The translations under genes and the position numbers were made by a program. A DNA stretch of 64,000 bases from DASQFQ01 sp963802905 (GTDB lineage Bacteria; Actinomycetota; Thermoleophilia; Solirubrobacterales; Solirubrobacteraceae). Below the pieces are notes generated by a model that was not told where the DNA came from, ran no database searches, and was given only the letters and a program-made list of their open reading frames with translations. Position 1 is the first letter of the stretch. Each line of letters starts with the position of its first letter. Of the stretch, positions 25,615 through 36,727 are shown in pieces. The stretch lies in contig CAWDKH010000004.1 of NCBI GenBank assembly GCA_963802905.1, forward strand, positions 372,001 to 436,000. The letters run 5' to 3'.

Positions 25615-26411
25615 ACGACGCTGCCAGGGCGATCCAGGAGCGCGCGCCGGGCTTCACGCCGCGCGTCGGGCTCGTGCTCGGCTCCGGCCTCGGCGCGCTC
25701 GTCGACGAGCTCGCCGACGCGGTCACGATCCCGTACGCCGACATCCCCGGCTTCCGCGTCGGCACGGTCGCGGGCCACGCCGGCGCGCTCTCGCTCGGCA
25801 CGCTCGACGGCGTCCCGGTCGCCTGCTTCCAGGGCCGCTCGCACGTCTACGAGGGGATCGAGGCGTCCGCCGTCACGACCCCGATCCGCACGCTGCGGCT
25901 GCTCGGCGCGGAGATCCTCGTGCTCACCAACGCGGCCGGCTCGCTGCGGCCCGAGGCCGGCCCCGGCAGCCTCGTCGCGCTGACCGACCACATCAACATG
26001 CAGGGCTTCAATCCGCTCATGGGGCTCAACGACGACGAGGTCGGCCCGCGCTTCCCGAGCCTGTCCGACGCCTACGACCCCGAGCTGCGCGCCGGCCTGC
26101 ACGCCGTCGCCGACGAGCTCGGCACCACGCTGCACGACGGCGTCTACCTCGCGGTCACCGGCCCGAGCTTCGAGACGCCGGCCGAGATCCGCGCGTTCCG
26201 CACGATGGGCGCCGACCTCGTCGGCATGAGCACCGTCCCCGAGGCGATCGTCGCGCGCCACTGCGGGCTGCGGGTCGCGGCGGTGTCCGTCGTCACCAAC
26301 CTCGCCGAGGGGATGGGCGAGGTCGCGCTGTCGCACGAGCAGACGCTCGAGGAGGGCAAGCGCGGGGCGGCCGAGCTCGGGCCCGCTGCTGCGGCGCTGG
26401 GTGGGCACGCA

Positions 26412-26415
<4 letters not shown>
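25611..26415 (+). CDS. purine nucleoside phosphorylase (one frameshift near the end)
   Basis: Splits purine nucleosides with phosphate to base and ribose-1-phosphate. ATG 25611 overlaps the cdd stop. Family marks of the trimeric PNP class are VLGSGLGALVDEL, VAGHAGALS, QGRSHVYEG, LTNAAGSLRPEAGPGSLVALTDHIN, GPSFETPAEIR and MGADLVGMSTVPEA. In the raw frame it continues straight into thymidine phosphorylase, but deleting one C near 26382 gives the natural end LLRRWVGTQ and a TGA at 26413-26415 that overlaps the next ATG. About 267 residues after correction. Confidence 0.9.
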
Positions 26416-27686
<1,271 letters not shown>

Positions 27687-27693
27687 AAACCGG

Positions 27694-27721
27694 TTGCTGT
27701 CGGGCCCGGCGCGCGGATAGC
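27694..27721 (+). promoter_or_regulatory. candidate promoter for the secreted-protein gene at 27729
   Basis: TTGCTG (27694-27699) and GATAGC (27716-27721) are 16 bases apart; the ATG at 27729 follows only 7 bases after the -10-like box, so a leaderless transcript is likely. Located in the 42-bp gap after deoA. Confidence 0.35.
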
Positions 27722-27728
27722 GTGCGCC

Positions 27729-28859
27729 ATGCTCCCCGCTCGCTTGCTCGCCGCCCTCGCGGCCTCGCTCCTCGCCATCGCGCTTCTCGCCCCCGTCACG
27801 GAGGCGCGCACCGTCAAGCTCCGCGGGCCCAGCGGCTTCTCGGTCAAGGCTCCGCAGGGCTTCAAGCTCAAGGCGAAGAAGGGGATCTACCGGATCACCG
27901 GCCGCGGGCTGCGCCTCACCTACGCCCGCGTCAAGGCGGGCGGGCGTTCGCCTGCGGACACCGGCGCCGAGCTCGCGCGCGCCGCCAAGACGACCGCGAC
28001 GAGCGTGCGCTCATCCGGCAGCCGCTGGAGCGGCCGCCTCGGCAGCCGGCGGGTCGAGGTGCGGGCCAAGGGCGCCAACCTCGTCGTACTGAGCTTCGCG
28101 CGCACGGCGCGCAAGGCGGGCGCCGCGCAGAACGCCGGCCAGCTCGCGCTCCTGCGCCGGATCGCCAACACCGCGCGCGGCGGCCGCGTCGCGGCGCTGC
28201 CCGGCTCGATCCCGCTGCGGCCGTTCACCGCTCCCGACGGCAGCGCCACCGCCTCCGTCCCCGACCTCCCCGGCTGGACCTACAACGGCGGCTCCGGCGT
28301 GATCGAGGGCTCAGGGCCCGAGGGCTCGTTCGCGTTCGGCGTGCCGTTCTTCGGCGCCGTCCCTGGCTCGTTCGCCGCCAACTCGTTCCCGGTCGCGCCG
28401 TTCCCGGCCACCGCCGGCGAGGGCCTGACCAACCTGGTGCCGCAGTTCTTCGCGCGCTCTGGGCTGCCCGGCATCGGCATCCAGGTCACCGGCCAGTTCC
28501 CCGGCTCCGAGCAGATCCTCGGCGCCGGCTACGTCTCCGGCTTCCTCACCGCGGCCGTCACCGCCGGTGGGCGCACCGCCTCGGGCGTCTTCCTCTACGG
28601 CGCCGGGACGTTCGACACCGGCGTCGACGGCGCGTACGCCAACTACCTCTCCTACGCCGCGGTCAACACGGGCACGGACCCGCGGATCGGCGCCGCGCTG
28701 CTGCGGACGTGGGCGACCTGGGACCCGAGCCGCGACCAGCAGCGCCGGCTCAACCAGGCGCTCAACTCGATCCTCACCACCAACGTCGGCGGCGGCCCGA
28801 TCGACCAGGACGTCTTCGACGAGGCGGCGGCCAAGTGGAGCGAGTATTTTCGCCAGTGA
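27729..28859 (+). CDS. secreted protein of unknown function
   Basis: 376 residues. The signal peptide is clear (RLLAALAASLLAIALLAPVTEA). The mature part has a basic beta-rich N-third and a Gly/Phe/Pro-rich middle (GSFAFGVPFFGAVPGSF), then a helical end. No known domain is recognised. Its stop overlaps the ATG of the F420-type oxidoreductase by one base, and it sits inside the nucleoside salvage run, but nothing in the sequence ties it to nucleosides. Confidence 0.6.
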   Translation: MLPARLLAALAASLLAIALLAPVTEARTVKLRGPSGFSVKAPQGFKLKAKKGIYRITGRGLRLTYARVKAGGRSPADTGAELARAAKTTATSVRSSGSRWSGRLGSRRVEVRAKGANLVVLSFARTARKAGAAQNAGQLALLRRIANTARGGRVAALPGSIPLRPFTAPDGSATASVPDLPGWTYNGGSGVIEGSGPEGSFAFGVPFFGAVPGSFAANSFPVAPFPATAGEGLTNLVPQFFARSGLPGIGIQVTGQFPGSEQILGAGYVSGFLTAAVTAGGRTASGVFLYGAGTFDTGVDGAYANYLSYAAVNTGTDPRIGAALLRTWATWDPSRDQQRRLNQALNSILTTNVGGGPIDQDVFDEAAAKWSEYFRQ

Positions 28860-29275
28860 TGGAGCTGCCGCCTGAGGTGCGCGACCTGTTCGAGAAGGCG
28901 AACTTCGCCCATCTCGCCACGCTGACGAAGGACGGCTCGCCCAGCTCGACCGCGATCTGGGCCGGCCTGGAGGGCGACAACGTCGTCTTCTTCACCCAGG
29001 AGGGCTCGCTGAAGGCCCGCAACATGGCCGCCGATCCGCGCGTGGCGATCTCCATCACCGACCACGAGGACCCGTACCAGACCGCCCAGCTGCGGGGCCG
29101 GGTGATCGAGGTCCGCGGCGCCGACGAGGGCAACGACCTCGCCGACGTGCTCGCCCTGCGTTACACGGGCGAGCCGTTCCCGTACAAGCCGCCGACCTCG
29201 CGCCTGTACGTCGTCGAGATCGACAAGGTCCGCTCCACCCAGCTGCCGTTCGAGCACCGACCGTCCGCCGCGTGA
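28859..29275 (+). CDS. PPOX-class F420-dependent oxidoreductase-like protein
   Basis: 138 residues in a split beta-barrel fold. FAHLATLTKDGSPSSTAIW, VVFFTQEGSLKARNM, DPRVAISITDHEDPYQTAQLRGRV and the closing RLYVVEIDKVRST match the pyridoxamine-oxidase-like/F420 family common in actinobacteria. The cofactor (F420, FMN or heme) cannot be told from sequence alone. GTGA overlap with the downstream adenosine deaminase gene. Confidence 0.85.
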   Translation: MELPPEVRDLFEKANFAHLATLTKDGSPSSTAIWAGLEGDNVVFFTQEGSLKARNMAADPRVAISITDHEDPYQTAQLRGRVIEVRGADEGNDLADVLALRYTGEPFPYKPPTSRLYVVEIDKVRSTQLPFEHRPSAA

Positions 29276-30237
29276 GCGTCGCCAAGGCCGAGCTGCACGT
29301 CCACGTCGAGGGCGCGGCGTCGCCCGATCTCGTGCGCCGGATCGCCGCCCGCAACGGCATCCGCGTCCCCGACGGCGTGATCGGCGACGACGGCAAGTTC
29401 GTCTGGACGGACTTCCTCGACTTCCTCAACACCTACGACGCCGCCACCAGCGTCATCCGCACCGGCGAGGACTACCGCGACATCGTCTACGAGTACCTCG
29501 TCGCCTGCGCGGCCGAGGGCGCGATCTACGTCGAGCTGACCGCGTCGGCCGACCACGCCGCCGACGTCGGCCTGTCCGACGAGGAGCACCTCGCCGCGCT
29601 CGCCCAGGGCATCGACGACGCCCGCGACGAGACCGGGATCGAGGGCCGCATCGTCATGAGCTGCGTCCGCCACTTCGGCCCCGAGAAGGCGCGCGAGGTC
29701 GCGCGCCGCACCGTCGAGGGCCCGCACCCCTACGTCACCGGCTTCGGCATGGGCGGCGACGAGGCCGGCTTCCCGCCCGAGGACTTCGCCGACGCCTTCG
29801 CGATCGCCCGCGAGGCCGGGCTCGGGCTGACCGTCCACGCCGGCGAGTGGGCGGGCCCTGAGAGCGTCCGCGGCGGGCTCGCGCTCGGCGTCAGCCGGAT
29901 CGGCCACGGCGTCCGCGCCAGCGAGGATCCCGAGCTCGTACGTGAGCTTGCTGACAAAGGCACGGTGCTGGAGGTATGCCCGACCTCGAACGTCGTGCTG
30001 GGCCTCTACCCGAGCTACGAGGCGCATCCGCTGCCCGCGCTGCGCGCCGCCGGGGTCGCCGTGACGCTCGGCTCGGACGACCCGCCGTACTGGGATGCGT
30101 CGATCGGCGGGGAGTACGCCGTGGCCGCCGAACGCATGGGCTTCGACGACGAGACCCTCCGCGACGTCACTCGGACCGCGCTCAATGCGGCTTTCGTCGA
30201 GGACGATGTACGCCGTCGCCTCCTGGATCTCGTTTAG
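29272..30237 (+). CDS. add: adenosine deaminase
   Basis: 321 residues, GTG start overlapping the previous stop. Converts (deoxy)adenosine to (deoxy)inosine. Zinc ligands and catalytic residues are visible in order: ELHVHVEGA (His 9, His 11), VHAGE (His and Glu), RIGHGVRA and LGSDDPPYW (Asp pair). Slightly short compared with 330-350 usual residues, as in many bacterial forms. Products feed the purine nucleoside phosphorylase encoded upstream. Confidence 0.93.
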   Translation: MSVAKAELHVHVEGAASPDLVRRIAARNGIRVPDGVIGDDGKFVWTDFLDFLNTYDAATSVIRTGEDYRDIVYEYLVACAAEGAIYVELTASADHAADVGLSDEEHLAALAQGIDDARDETGIEGRIVMSCVRHFGPEKAREVARRTVEGPHPYVTGFGMGGDEAGFPPEDFADAFAIAREAGLGLTVHAGEWAGPESVRGGLALGVSRIGHGVRASEDPELVRELADKGTVLEVCPTSNVVLGLYPSYEAHPLPALRAAGVAVTLGSDDPPYWDASIGGEYAVAAERMGFDDETLRDVTRTALNAAFVEDDVRRRLLDLV

Positions 30238-30280
30238 GCTCCGGCGAACTTTTGTTCCGATCCCTGAGGAGGGTTCGTTC

Positions 30281-31333
30281 GTGAGGCATTCCGTGATCCG
30301 CCTGTTACTCGTTGCGCTGCTCGCACTCGGAACCGGGGCGCTCGTCGCCTGCGGCTCCGATGACAGCGACAGCTCCAGCAGCGACAAGGCGAGCAGCACC
30401 CCGGCGGAGAAGAAGATCAAGGTCGCGATGGTCACCGACATCGGCGGCCTGAACGACCGCGGGTTCAACGCGCTGGCCTACAAGGGCCTGCAGCAGGCGA
30501 AGTCCGACCTCGGCGCCGACATCCGCGTCGTGACGTCGAAGTCCAACGCCGACTACGTCCCGAACCTCTCGTCGCTCGCGCGCCAGAAGTACGACCTCGT
30601 GGTCGCGGTCGGCTTCTTGATGGGCGACGCCACCGACAAGGTCGCCAAGGCGTTCCCGCAGACGAACTTCGCGATCGTCGACTTCCCGTCCGGGGCGCTG
30701 AAGAGCAAGCCCAAGAACGTCCACGGGCTGCTGTTCAAGGAGGCGGAGCCGGGGTACCTCGCGGGCTACATGGCCGGCCTCTACGTCAAGAAGAAGGGCG
30801 GCGACCAGGTCGTCTCGGCCGTCGGCGGCCAGAAGGTCCCCGCCGTTGACGCCTACGCCGCGGGCTGGGCGGCCGGCGCCAAGAAGGCCAATCCCGAGGT
30901 CAAGACGCTGTTCGCCTACTCGCAGGACTTCGTCGACCAGGCGAAGTGCAAGGAGATCGCGCTCAACCAGATCGACCAGGGCTCGCAGGTCGTCTTCGCC
31001 GTCGCGGGCCAGTGCGGCCTCGGCGCGCTCGACGCGGCCAAGGAGAAGAACGTGCAGGCCGTCGGCGTCGACGCCGACCAGTCCTACATCGGTCCCCAGG
31101 TAATGACGTCGGCGCTCAAGAAGGTTGACGTCGCCGTGTTCAACACCGCCAAGGACCTGCAGGCGGGGTCGTTCAAGGGCGGCACCGACACGGTCTTCGA
31201 CCTGAAGTCGGAGGCCGTCGGCCTGGGCAAGGTCTCGCCGGCCGGCCAGCCGTTCGAGGCCGACGTGCAGAAGGTCCAGGAGCAGATCGCCTCGGGCGAG
31301 ATCACCGACATCCCCACGGAGCTGGGCAAGTAG
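30281..31333 (+). CDS. BMP-family nucleoside-binding lipoprotein
   Basis: 350 residues from GTG 30281 with a strong GAGGAGGG site. The lipoprotein signal ends in LVAC (Cys 24), followed by an Asp/Ser linker. The BMP domain is shown by VAMVTDIGGLNDRGFNALAYKGL, VAVGFLMGDATDKVAKAFP, NVHGLLFKEAEPGYLAGYMAGLY and VGVDADQSY. BMP proteins (TmpC/PnrA/BmpA) bind purine or other nucleosides for ABC import. It begins the transporter part of the salvage locus. Confidence 0.93.
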   Translation: MRHSVIRLLLVALLALGTGALVACGSDDSDSSSSDKASSTPAEKKIKVAMVTDIGGLNDRGFNALAYKGLQQAKSDLGADIRVVTSKSNADYVPNLSSLARQKYDLVVAVGFLMGDATDKVAKAFPQTNFAIVDFPSGALKSKPKNVHGLLFKEAEPGYLAGYMAGLYVKKKGGDQVVSAVGGQKVPAVDAYAAGWAAGAKKANPEVKTLFAYSQDFVDQAKCKEIALNQIDQGSQVVFAVAGQCGLGALDAAKEKNVQAVGVDADQSYIGPQVMTSALKKVDVAVFNTAKDLQAGSFKGGTDTVFDLKSEAVGLGKVSPAGQPFEADVQKVQEQIASGEITDIPTELGK

Positions 31334-31335
31334 CC

Positions 31336-32870
<1,535 letters not shown>

Positions 32871-32874
<4 letters not shown>

Positions 32875-34086
32875 GCGGGGCGCAGCCGAACCTGACGGTC
32901 GCCTCCAAGCTGTCGGGTTACCTGCGCGCGGGCGGCATCATCACGCCGCTCCTGACGGCGCTGATCGCGTTCTTCATCGGCGGCCTGGTGATCGCGATCA
33001 CCGGCTCGAGCCCGTTCGGCACCTACAAGGCGATCTTCGAGGGCTCCGGCCTCAACTGGTTCTTCCCGTGGATCTCCTCCGAGGACCGGACGCTCGCGGC
33101 GCTGAACCTCCAGCAGACGCTGATCATCACGACGCCGCTGATCCTCACCGGCATGGCGGTGGCGTATGCCTTCCGCGCCGGCCTGTTCAACATCGGCGGC
33201 CAGGGGCAGTACTTCATCGGGCTGTATATCGCCGTCTGGGTCGGCTCGTCGTTCGACGGGCTGCCGGGGTTCCTCCACATCCTGCTCGCGATGGTGCTCG
33301 GCACGCTGGCCGGCGCGCTGTGGGGCGGGCTCGCCGGGTTCCTGAAGGCGAAGACCGGGGCGAACGAGGTGATCTCGACGATCATGCTCAACTACGTTGC
33401 GCTGTGGATAGGGGTGTGGGCGTTCGGGCTCGGCGGGCCGCTGCACTCCGACGACCCGGCGGACGCGTCGGTCCCGATCTCCAACACGATCAAGGGCGAC
33501 GCGCACCTGCCGGTGTTCTGGGGCGACCCCGAGCTCCAGGGGCTGCACATCGGCCTCTTCATCGCGCTGATCGCGCTGATCGTGTTCTGGGTGCTGCTCA
33601 ACCGGTCGGTGGCCGGCTACGAGGCGCGCGCGGTCGGCTTCAACCCCGACGCCGCGGAGTACGGCGGCATCCATGCCGGGCGGACCTGGGTGAGGGTGAC
33701 GCTGTGGTGCGGAGGCTTCGCCGGGCTGGCGGGCGCCATCGATGTGCTCGGCTGGCAGTTCCACATCGCCACCAACGACATCCAGAACGCCAGTCTCGTG
33801 GGCGCGGGCTTCATCGGCATCGCGGTGGCGCTGCTGGGGCGCAACACGGCGACCGGCGTGCTGTTCAGCGCGCTCCTGTTCGGCGCGCTCCATCAACGGC
33901 ACGTCGGTGCGCAACCTCGATCCGGAGGTGTTCCCGCCCGAGCTCGCCCCGAGCCTGACGCTGATCATCATGGGCCTCATCGTCCTGTTGGTCTCGGCGC
34001 CGGTGATCGTGACGGCGCTCTACCGGCTCCGGCCGCGACGCACGCGGCCGGATGACGAGCCGGGGCAGGTGGAGGCCGGCTCGTGA
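32871..34086 (+). CDS. nucleoside ABC transporter permease 1 (one frameshift)
   Basis: BPD_transp_2-type permease of the branched-chain amino acid/nucleoside group, about 404 residues, from TTG 32871 in a TTGA overlap with the ATPase. Multiple helices; family marks are YAFRAGLFNIGGQGQYFIG, KAKTGANEVISTIMLNYVA and VAGYEARAVGFNPDAAEYGGI, and LVGAGFIGIAVALLGRNTA. The frame breaks near 33889; removing one C restores LLFGALINGTSVRNLDPEV and the end at 34086, which overlaps the next start by GTGA. Confidence 0.9.
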
Positions 34087-35292
34087 CCGCCGCGACCGCC
34101 ACGCGCGGGCGGCTCGACCTCAGCGGCGGTCGAGCGCGCGACCTGGACGGGCTGGGGCGGCGTCGCCGTCGGCATCCTCGCCTGGTGGATCGCGCTGCCG
34201 CCGCTGCTGATCCGCTCGCCGATCCCCTCGGTGATCCTGGCGCTGGTCGCGATCGGGCTCGGCGCGGTGACCGTGCGCGAGGGCCAGAAGCGACTCGGCT
34301 GGGGCGCGGTGGTGGCGGGCGTGGCCGGTGGGGTCGGCGCCGTCGCGTCGACGAAGTCGGGAACGGGCAAGCTCGAGGACGTCATCGTCTGGTCGGCGCT
34401 GGCCGCGGCGATGCTGCGCTTCGCGACGCCGCTGGTGTTCGGCGCGCTCGGCGGGGTGATCAGCGAGCGCTCCGGCGTCGTGAACATCGGCCTCGAGGGC
34501 ATGATGCTGATGGGCGCGTTCTTCGGGATCTACGGCGCGGACCTGCTCGGCGGCTGGTTGCCGGGGCTGCTGCTCGGGATGGTCGCCGGCGGTGCGCTGG
34601 CGCTGATCCACGCGTTCTTCGCGATCACGCTGCGCGCCGACCAGATCGTGTCCGGCTTCGCCGTCAACTTCCTCGCGCTCGGCATCACGGGCTACGTCTT
34701 CCTCCACCACTACGGCGAGGAGGGCACGCCGGACGGCGTGCCCCAGGTCCCCGACATCACGCTGCCGATCGACTGGATCCCCTTCTTCGGGCCCGCGCTG
34801 GAGAAGCTCAACCTGCTGGTCTGGGTCGCGCTGATCCTGGTGCCGCTCATGTCGCTGTTCCTGTTCCGGACGCCGACCGGTCTGCGCGTGCGATCCGTCG
34901 GCGAGAACCCGCGTGCGGCGGCGACGGTGGGCATCTCGGTGTACTGGATCCGCTACCTCGCGGTGATCGCGTCAGGGATGCTGGCGGCGATGGGCGGGGC
35001 GTTCCTGTCCATCGGGTTCGTGCACTCGTTCAACCAGAGCATGACCGCGGGCCGCGGGTTCATCGCGCTGGCGGTCGTGATCGTCGGCAAGTGGCGCCCG
35101 GGCGCGGCCCTGGCGGCGGCGCTGCTGTTCGGCTTCACGCAAGCACTGGCGCAGCGGCTGGCCGTGTTCAGCGAGAGCTCGGGGACGCTGCTGCAGGCGC
35201 TGCCCTACGTGGTGACGCTGATCGCCGTGGCCGGGCTGGTCGGGCGGTCGATCCCGCCGGCGGCGGACGGGGTGCCGTACTCGAAGGAGTAG
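34083..35292 (+). CDS. nucleoside ABC transporter permease 2 (one frameshift near the start)
   Basis: Second permease of the same group, about 402 residues. The first 15 codons from GTG 34083 are in one frame; after about 34127 (one extra base) the protein continues with membrane helices and the marks GGVISERSGVVNIGLEGMML, TLRADQIVSGFAVNFLALG, RSVGENPRAAATVGISV and FNQSMTAGRGFIALAVVIVGKW. Last gene of the transporter set. The pair of permeases with BMP protein and double ATPase matches the NupABC/BmpA-type nucleoside importer. Confidence 0.9.
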
Positions 35293-35509
35293 GCCGCAGG
35301 GTTGGCGCGCGAGGGATCGGCGGGGGTGGCCGGCGGGTCCTGTCAGGAAATGGAACCCGCCGTCGACTTTTCTCCTCGCCGTGTAGCGCGCGTGCGCCGC
35401 GCCGGGGCCGAAAAGCTCGCCGGCCCGAAGCGCCCTTTCCTGCCACCCACCGGAGGAGCGGTTACGGCCGGGCGTCGAGGGTGAGGGCGAGTGCCGCGTT
35501 CACGCGATA
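35293..35509. other. non-coding stretch after the transporter operon
   Basis: No convincing gene. Open frames here are GC-skew shadows. The stretch to 35747 contains the tandem hairpins listed next and an otherwise featureless GC-rich sequence; the hairpins may end the transporter transcript. Confidence 0.4.
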
Positions 35510-35563
35510 GGAGCACTCGAGGCCGGGTGCTCCGTCTAAGCCAACGGAGCACTCGGGTGCTCC
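35510..35563. repeat. two tandem hairpins built from GAGCAC/GTGCTC
   Basis: The unit GGAGCACTCG followed by GGGTGCTCCG occurs twice in a row. The first pairs 35511-35516 with 35527-35532; the second is a perfect 7-bp stem (35546-35552 with 35557-35563) and TCGG loop. They lie about 220 bp after the second permease and 180 bp before the small basic protein gene. Confidence 0.6.
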
Positions 35564-35740
35564 GCCAGGACGTTTGTTCGGGCCGCGTTCGGCTGGACGT
35601 ACATCCTGGTCTACAGGTCAGCGTCGATCCGCGACGGAAGGATCCCGACAAGGCCGTGCGCCGCGCGCAGCGTGTCCCTGTCCTTGCTGGGCAGCGGGCC
35701 AGCGCCCCAGTGCGTGGAAACCTCCCGGGTACGGGTGGGC

Positions 35741-35760
35741 ACTTCCTATGTCTAGGAAGT
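35741..35760. promoter_or_regulatory. 20-bp palindrome enclosing a start codon
   Basis: ACTTCCTA and TAGGAAGT (perfect 8-bp arms) flank TGTC. The ATG of the next gene is formed by the last base of the left arm and the first two of the loop, so in mRNA the start codon sits at the top of a hairpin. Could be a protein-binding site or translational control element. Confidence 0.5.
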
Positions 35761-35888
35761 CGAACTACATCACGCGCGTTCGATCGGCCGTCACGGGGCG
35801 GTTCGTCAAAAGCAGCCGAGCAAAGACCTCGCCGCGAACCACTGTCACGGAGCGGTTGCGTCGCAGTCCGCGCAAGAAGAAGCGGTGA
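35748..35888 (+). CDS. small basic protein (conserved TGRFV motif)
   Basis: 46 residues from ATG 35748. The stretch RSAVTGRFVKSSRAKTSPRTTVTE matches in pattern (not residue for residue) a short conserved motif, TGxFVxxxxAxxxPxTTVxE, found in small bacterial and phage proteins of unknown role. The C-terminus is Arg/Lys-rich (RRSPRKKKR). The stop overlaps the GTG of the STAS gene, supporting that it is translated. No Shine-Dalgarno is obvious; the AGGA that could serve lies after the ATG. Confidence 0.6.
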   Translation: MSRKSNYITRVRSAVTGRFVKSSRAKTSPRTTVTERLRRSPRKKKR

Positions 35889-36247
35889 GCGCGACCCAAT
35901 CCTTCAAAGTCGTCGAGGCCGAGCTGAACGGAGCCCCGGGCGTCGCCGTTCGAGGTGAGGTCGACTTGGATGCGGTGCCGTCTCTCGAGCCGGCGCTCGA
36001 CGCTGCCATCCGCTACACCGCAGGAGCGCTCGTCCTTGACGTCTGCGACCTCGACTTCGTCGATTCAAGCGGCCTTCGCCTGATCCTGCGCGCTCGAGCG
36101 CTGCTGGCGCGCGAGGACCGCGCGCTCGCGATCGTCTGCCCGCCCGGTCCCGTCCAGCGCCTGTTCGAGCTGGCCGGCATCGCGGACCTGCTGTTTCTCT
36201 ACGCCTCGCGCGACGAAGCAGCCGCGGCGCTGGTGGGCGACCGCTGA
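35885..36247 (+). CDS. STAS-domain protein, anti-sigma-factor antagonist type
   Basis: 120 residues. GVAVRGEVDLDAVPSLEPAL, the phosphorylation-site block LDFVDSSGLRLIL and the C-terminal half fit SpoIIAA-like antagonists; the Ser of DSSG would be phosphorylated by a partner kinase. No partner anti-sigma kinase is in the window. Start overlaps the small basic protein stop by GTGA. Confidence 0.88.
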   Translation: MSATQSFKVVEAELNGAPGVAVRGEVDLDAVPSLEPALDAAIRYTAGALVLDVCDLDFVDSSGLRLILRARALLAREDRALAIVCPPGPVQRLFELAGIADLLFLYASRDEAAAALVGDR

Positions 36248-36282
36248 CGCACCCCGACCGCGCTGGGTGAGCCGATCCCGCA

Positions 36283-36313
36283 GGCCGCGGTCGCGATTGA
36301 GGCGACCGCGGCC
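36283..36313. terminator. perfect 12-bp hairpin after the STAS gene
   Basis: GGCCGCGGTCGC (36283-36294) and GCGACCGCGGCC (36302-36313) pair without mismatch around a 7-base loop, 35 bp after the STAS stop. No U-tract follows, as is common in high-GC actinobacteria. Confidence 0.6.
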
Positions 36314-36338
36314 AGCCGCGGGCCTGGAAGGCGGCAAG

Positions 36339-36437
36339 TGCCGAGCCTGGCCGGGGAAGACCTCATCACCGCAACCCCCCACGGGCACCACCCGCATGGG
36401 CACCATCTCCGGGCCAGTGGCCCTCGGCAAGGTTGCG
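36339..36437. other. structured intergenic segment, possible RNA element with pseudoknot
   Basis: TGCCGAG (36339-36345) pairs with CTCGGCA (36423-36429); just inside, CTGGCC (36347-36352) pairs with GGCCAG (36412-36417). A third perfect pair, CGCAACC (36370-36376) with GGTTGCG (36431-36437), crosses the first, which would give a pseudoknot. Two GGGCACCA copies lie between. It sits about 290 bp upstream of the Lys/Pro repeat gene. Identity unknown. Confidence 0.4.
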
Positions 36438-36727
36438 GGTCGGGATGGGAACAACCGGAATTTGAAGACGTTTCGAGTTTCCGACGGTTTTCTGTCTTCG
36501 GTGTTTCGATCGTCCAACTATTCGCGTCGTCCGGCGTTTCGAGCTATGGCCCGCAAATCGAAACTCCGGCTGCGAGCCAGGGGGCCACGGATGGCCCCCA
36601 ACTACTTCGATTCCATGAACCGCCTCTCCAGTGAGCTGTTCGGCACGCGCCCAGGTCTGGGCCGCGGAACACGGTACGCTCCCGTGACGCGCACGGATGG
36701 TCGGCTTTCGGAACGAGGGGTGACCTC
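36438..36727. other. leader region of the Lys/Pro repeat gene
   Basis: Noticeably less GC-rich than its surroundings. It holds a GAAGAC/GTCTTC inverted repeat (about 36467-36501) and three spaced GTTTCGA copies. No gene is supported. A ribosome site GAGGGG precedes the ATG at 36728. Confidence 0.4.

Noticed and set aside
35510..35563. CRISPR array
   Set aside because: Only two palindromic units with no spacers; no cas genes are in the window. The dispersed hairpins after 40 kb are also irregularly spaced by hundreds to thousands of bases.
36330..36480. 5S rRNA-like sequence on the reverse strand
   Set aside because: A CCCATCCCGA stretch and a GATGG block recall 5S rRNA, but the closing helix between the 5' and 3' ends cannot form and spacing is wrong. 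A cobalamin riboswitch was also considered because of GCCACTG and CCGCAAC, but the rest of the core is absent.
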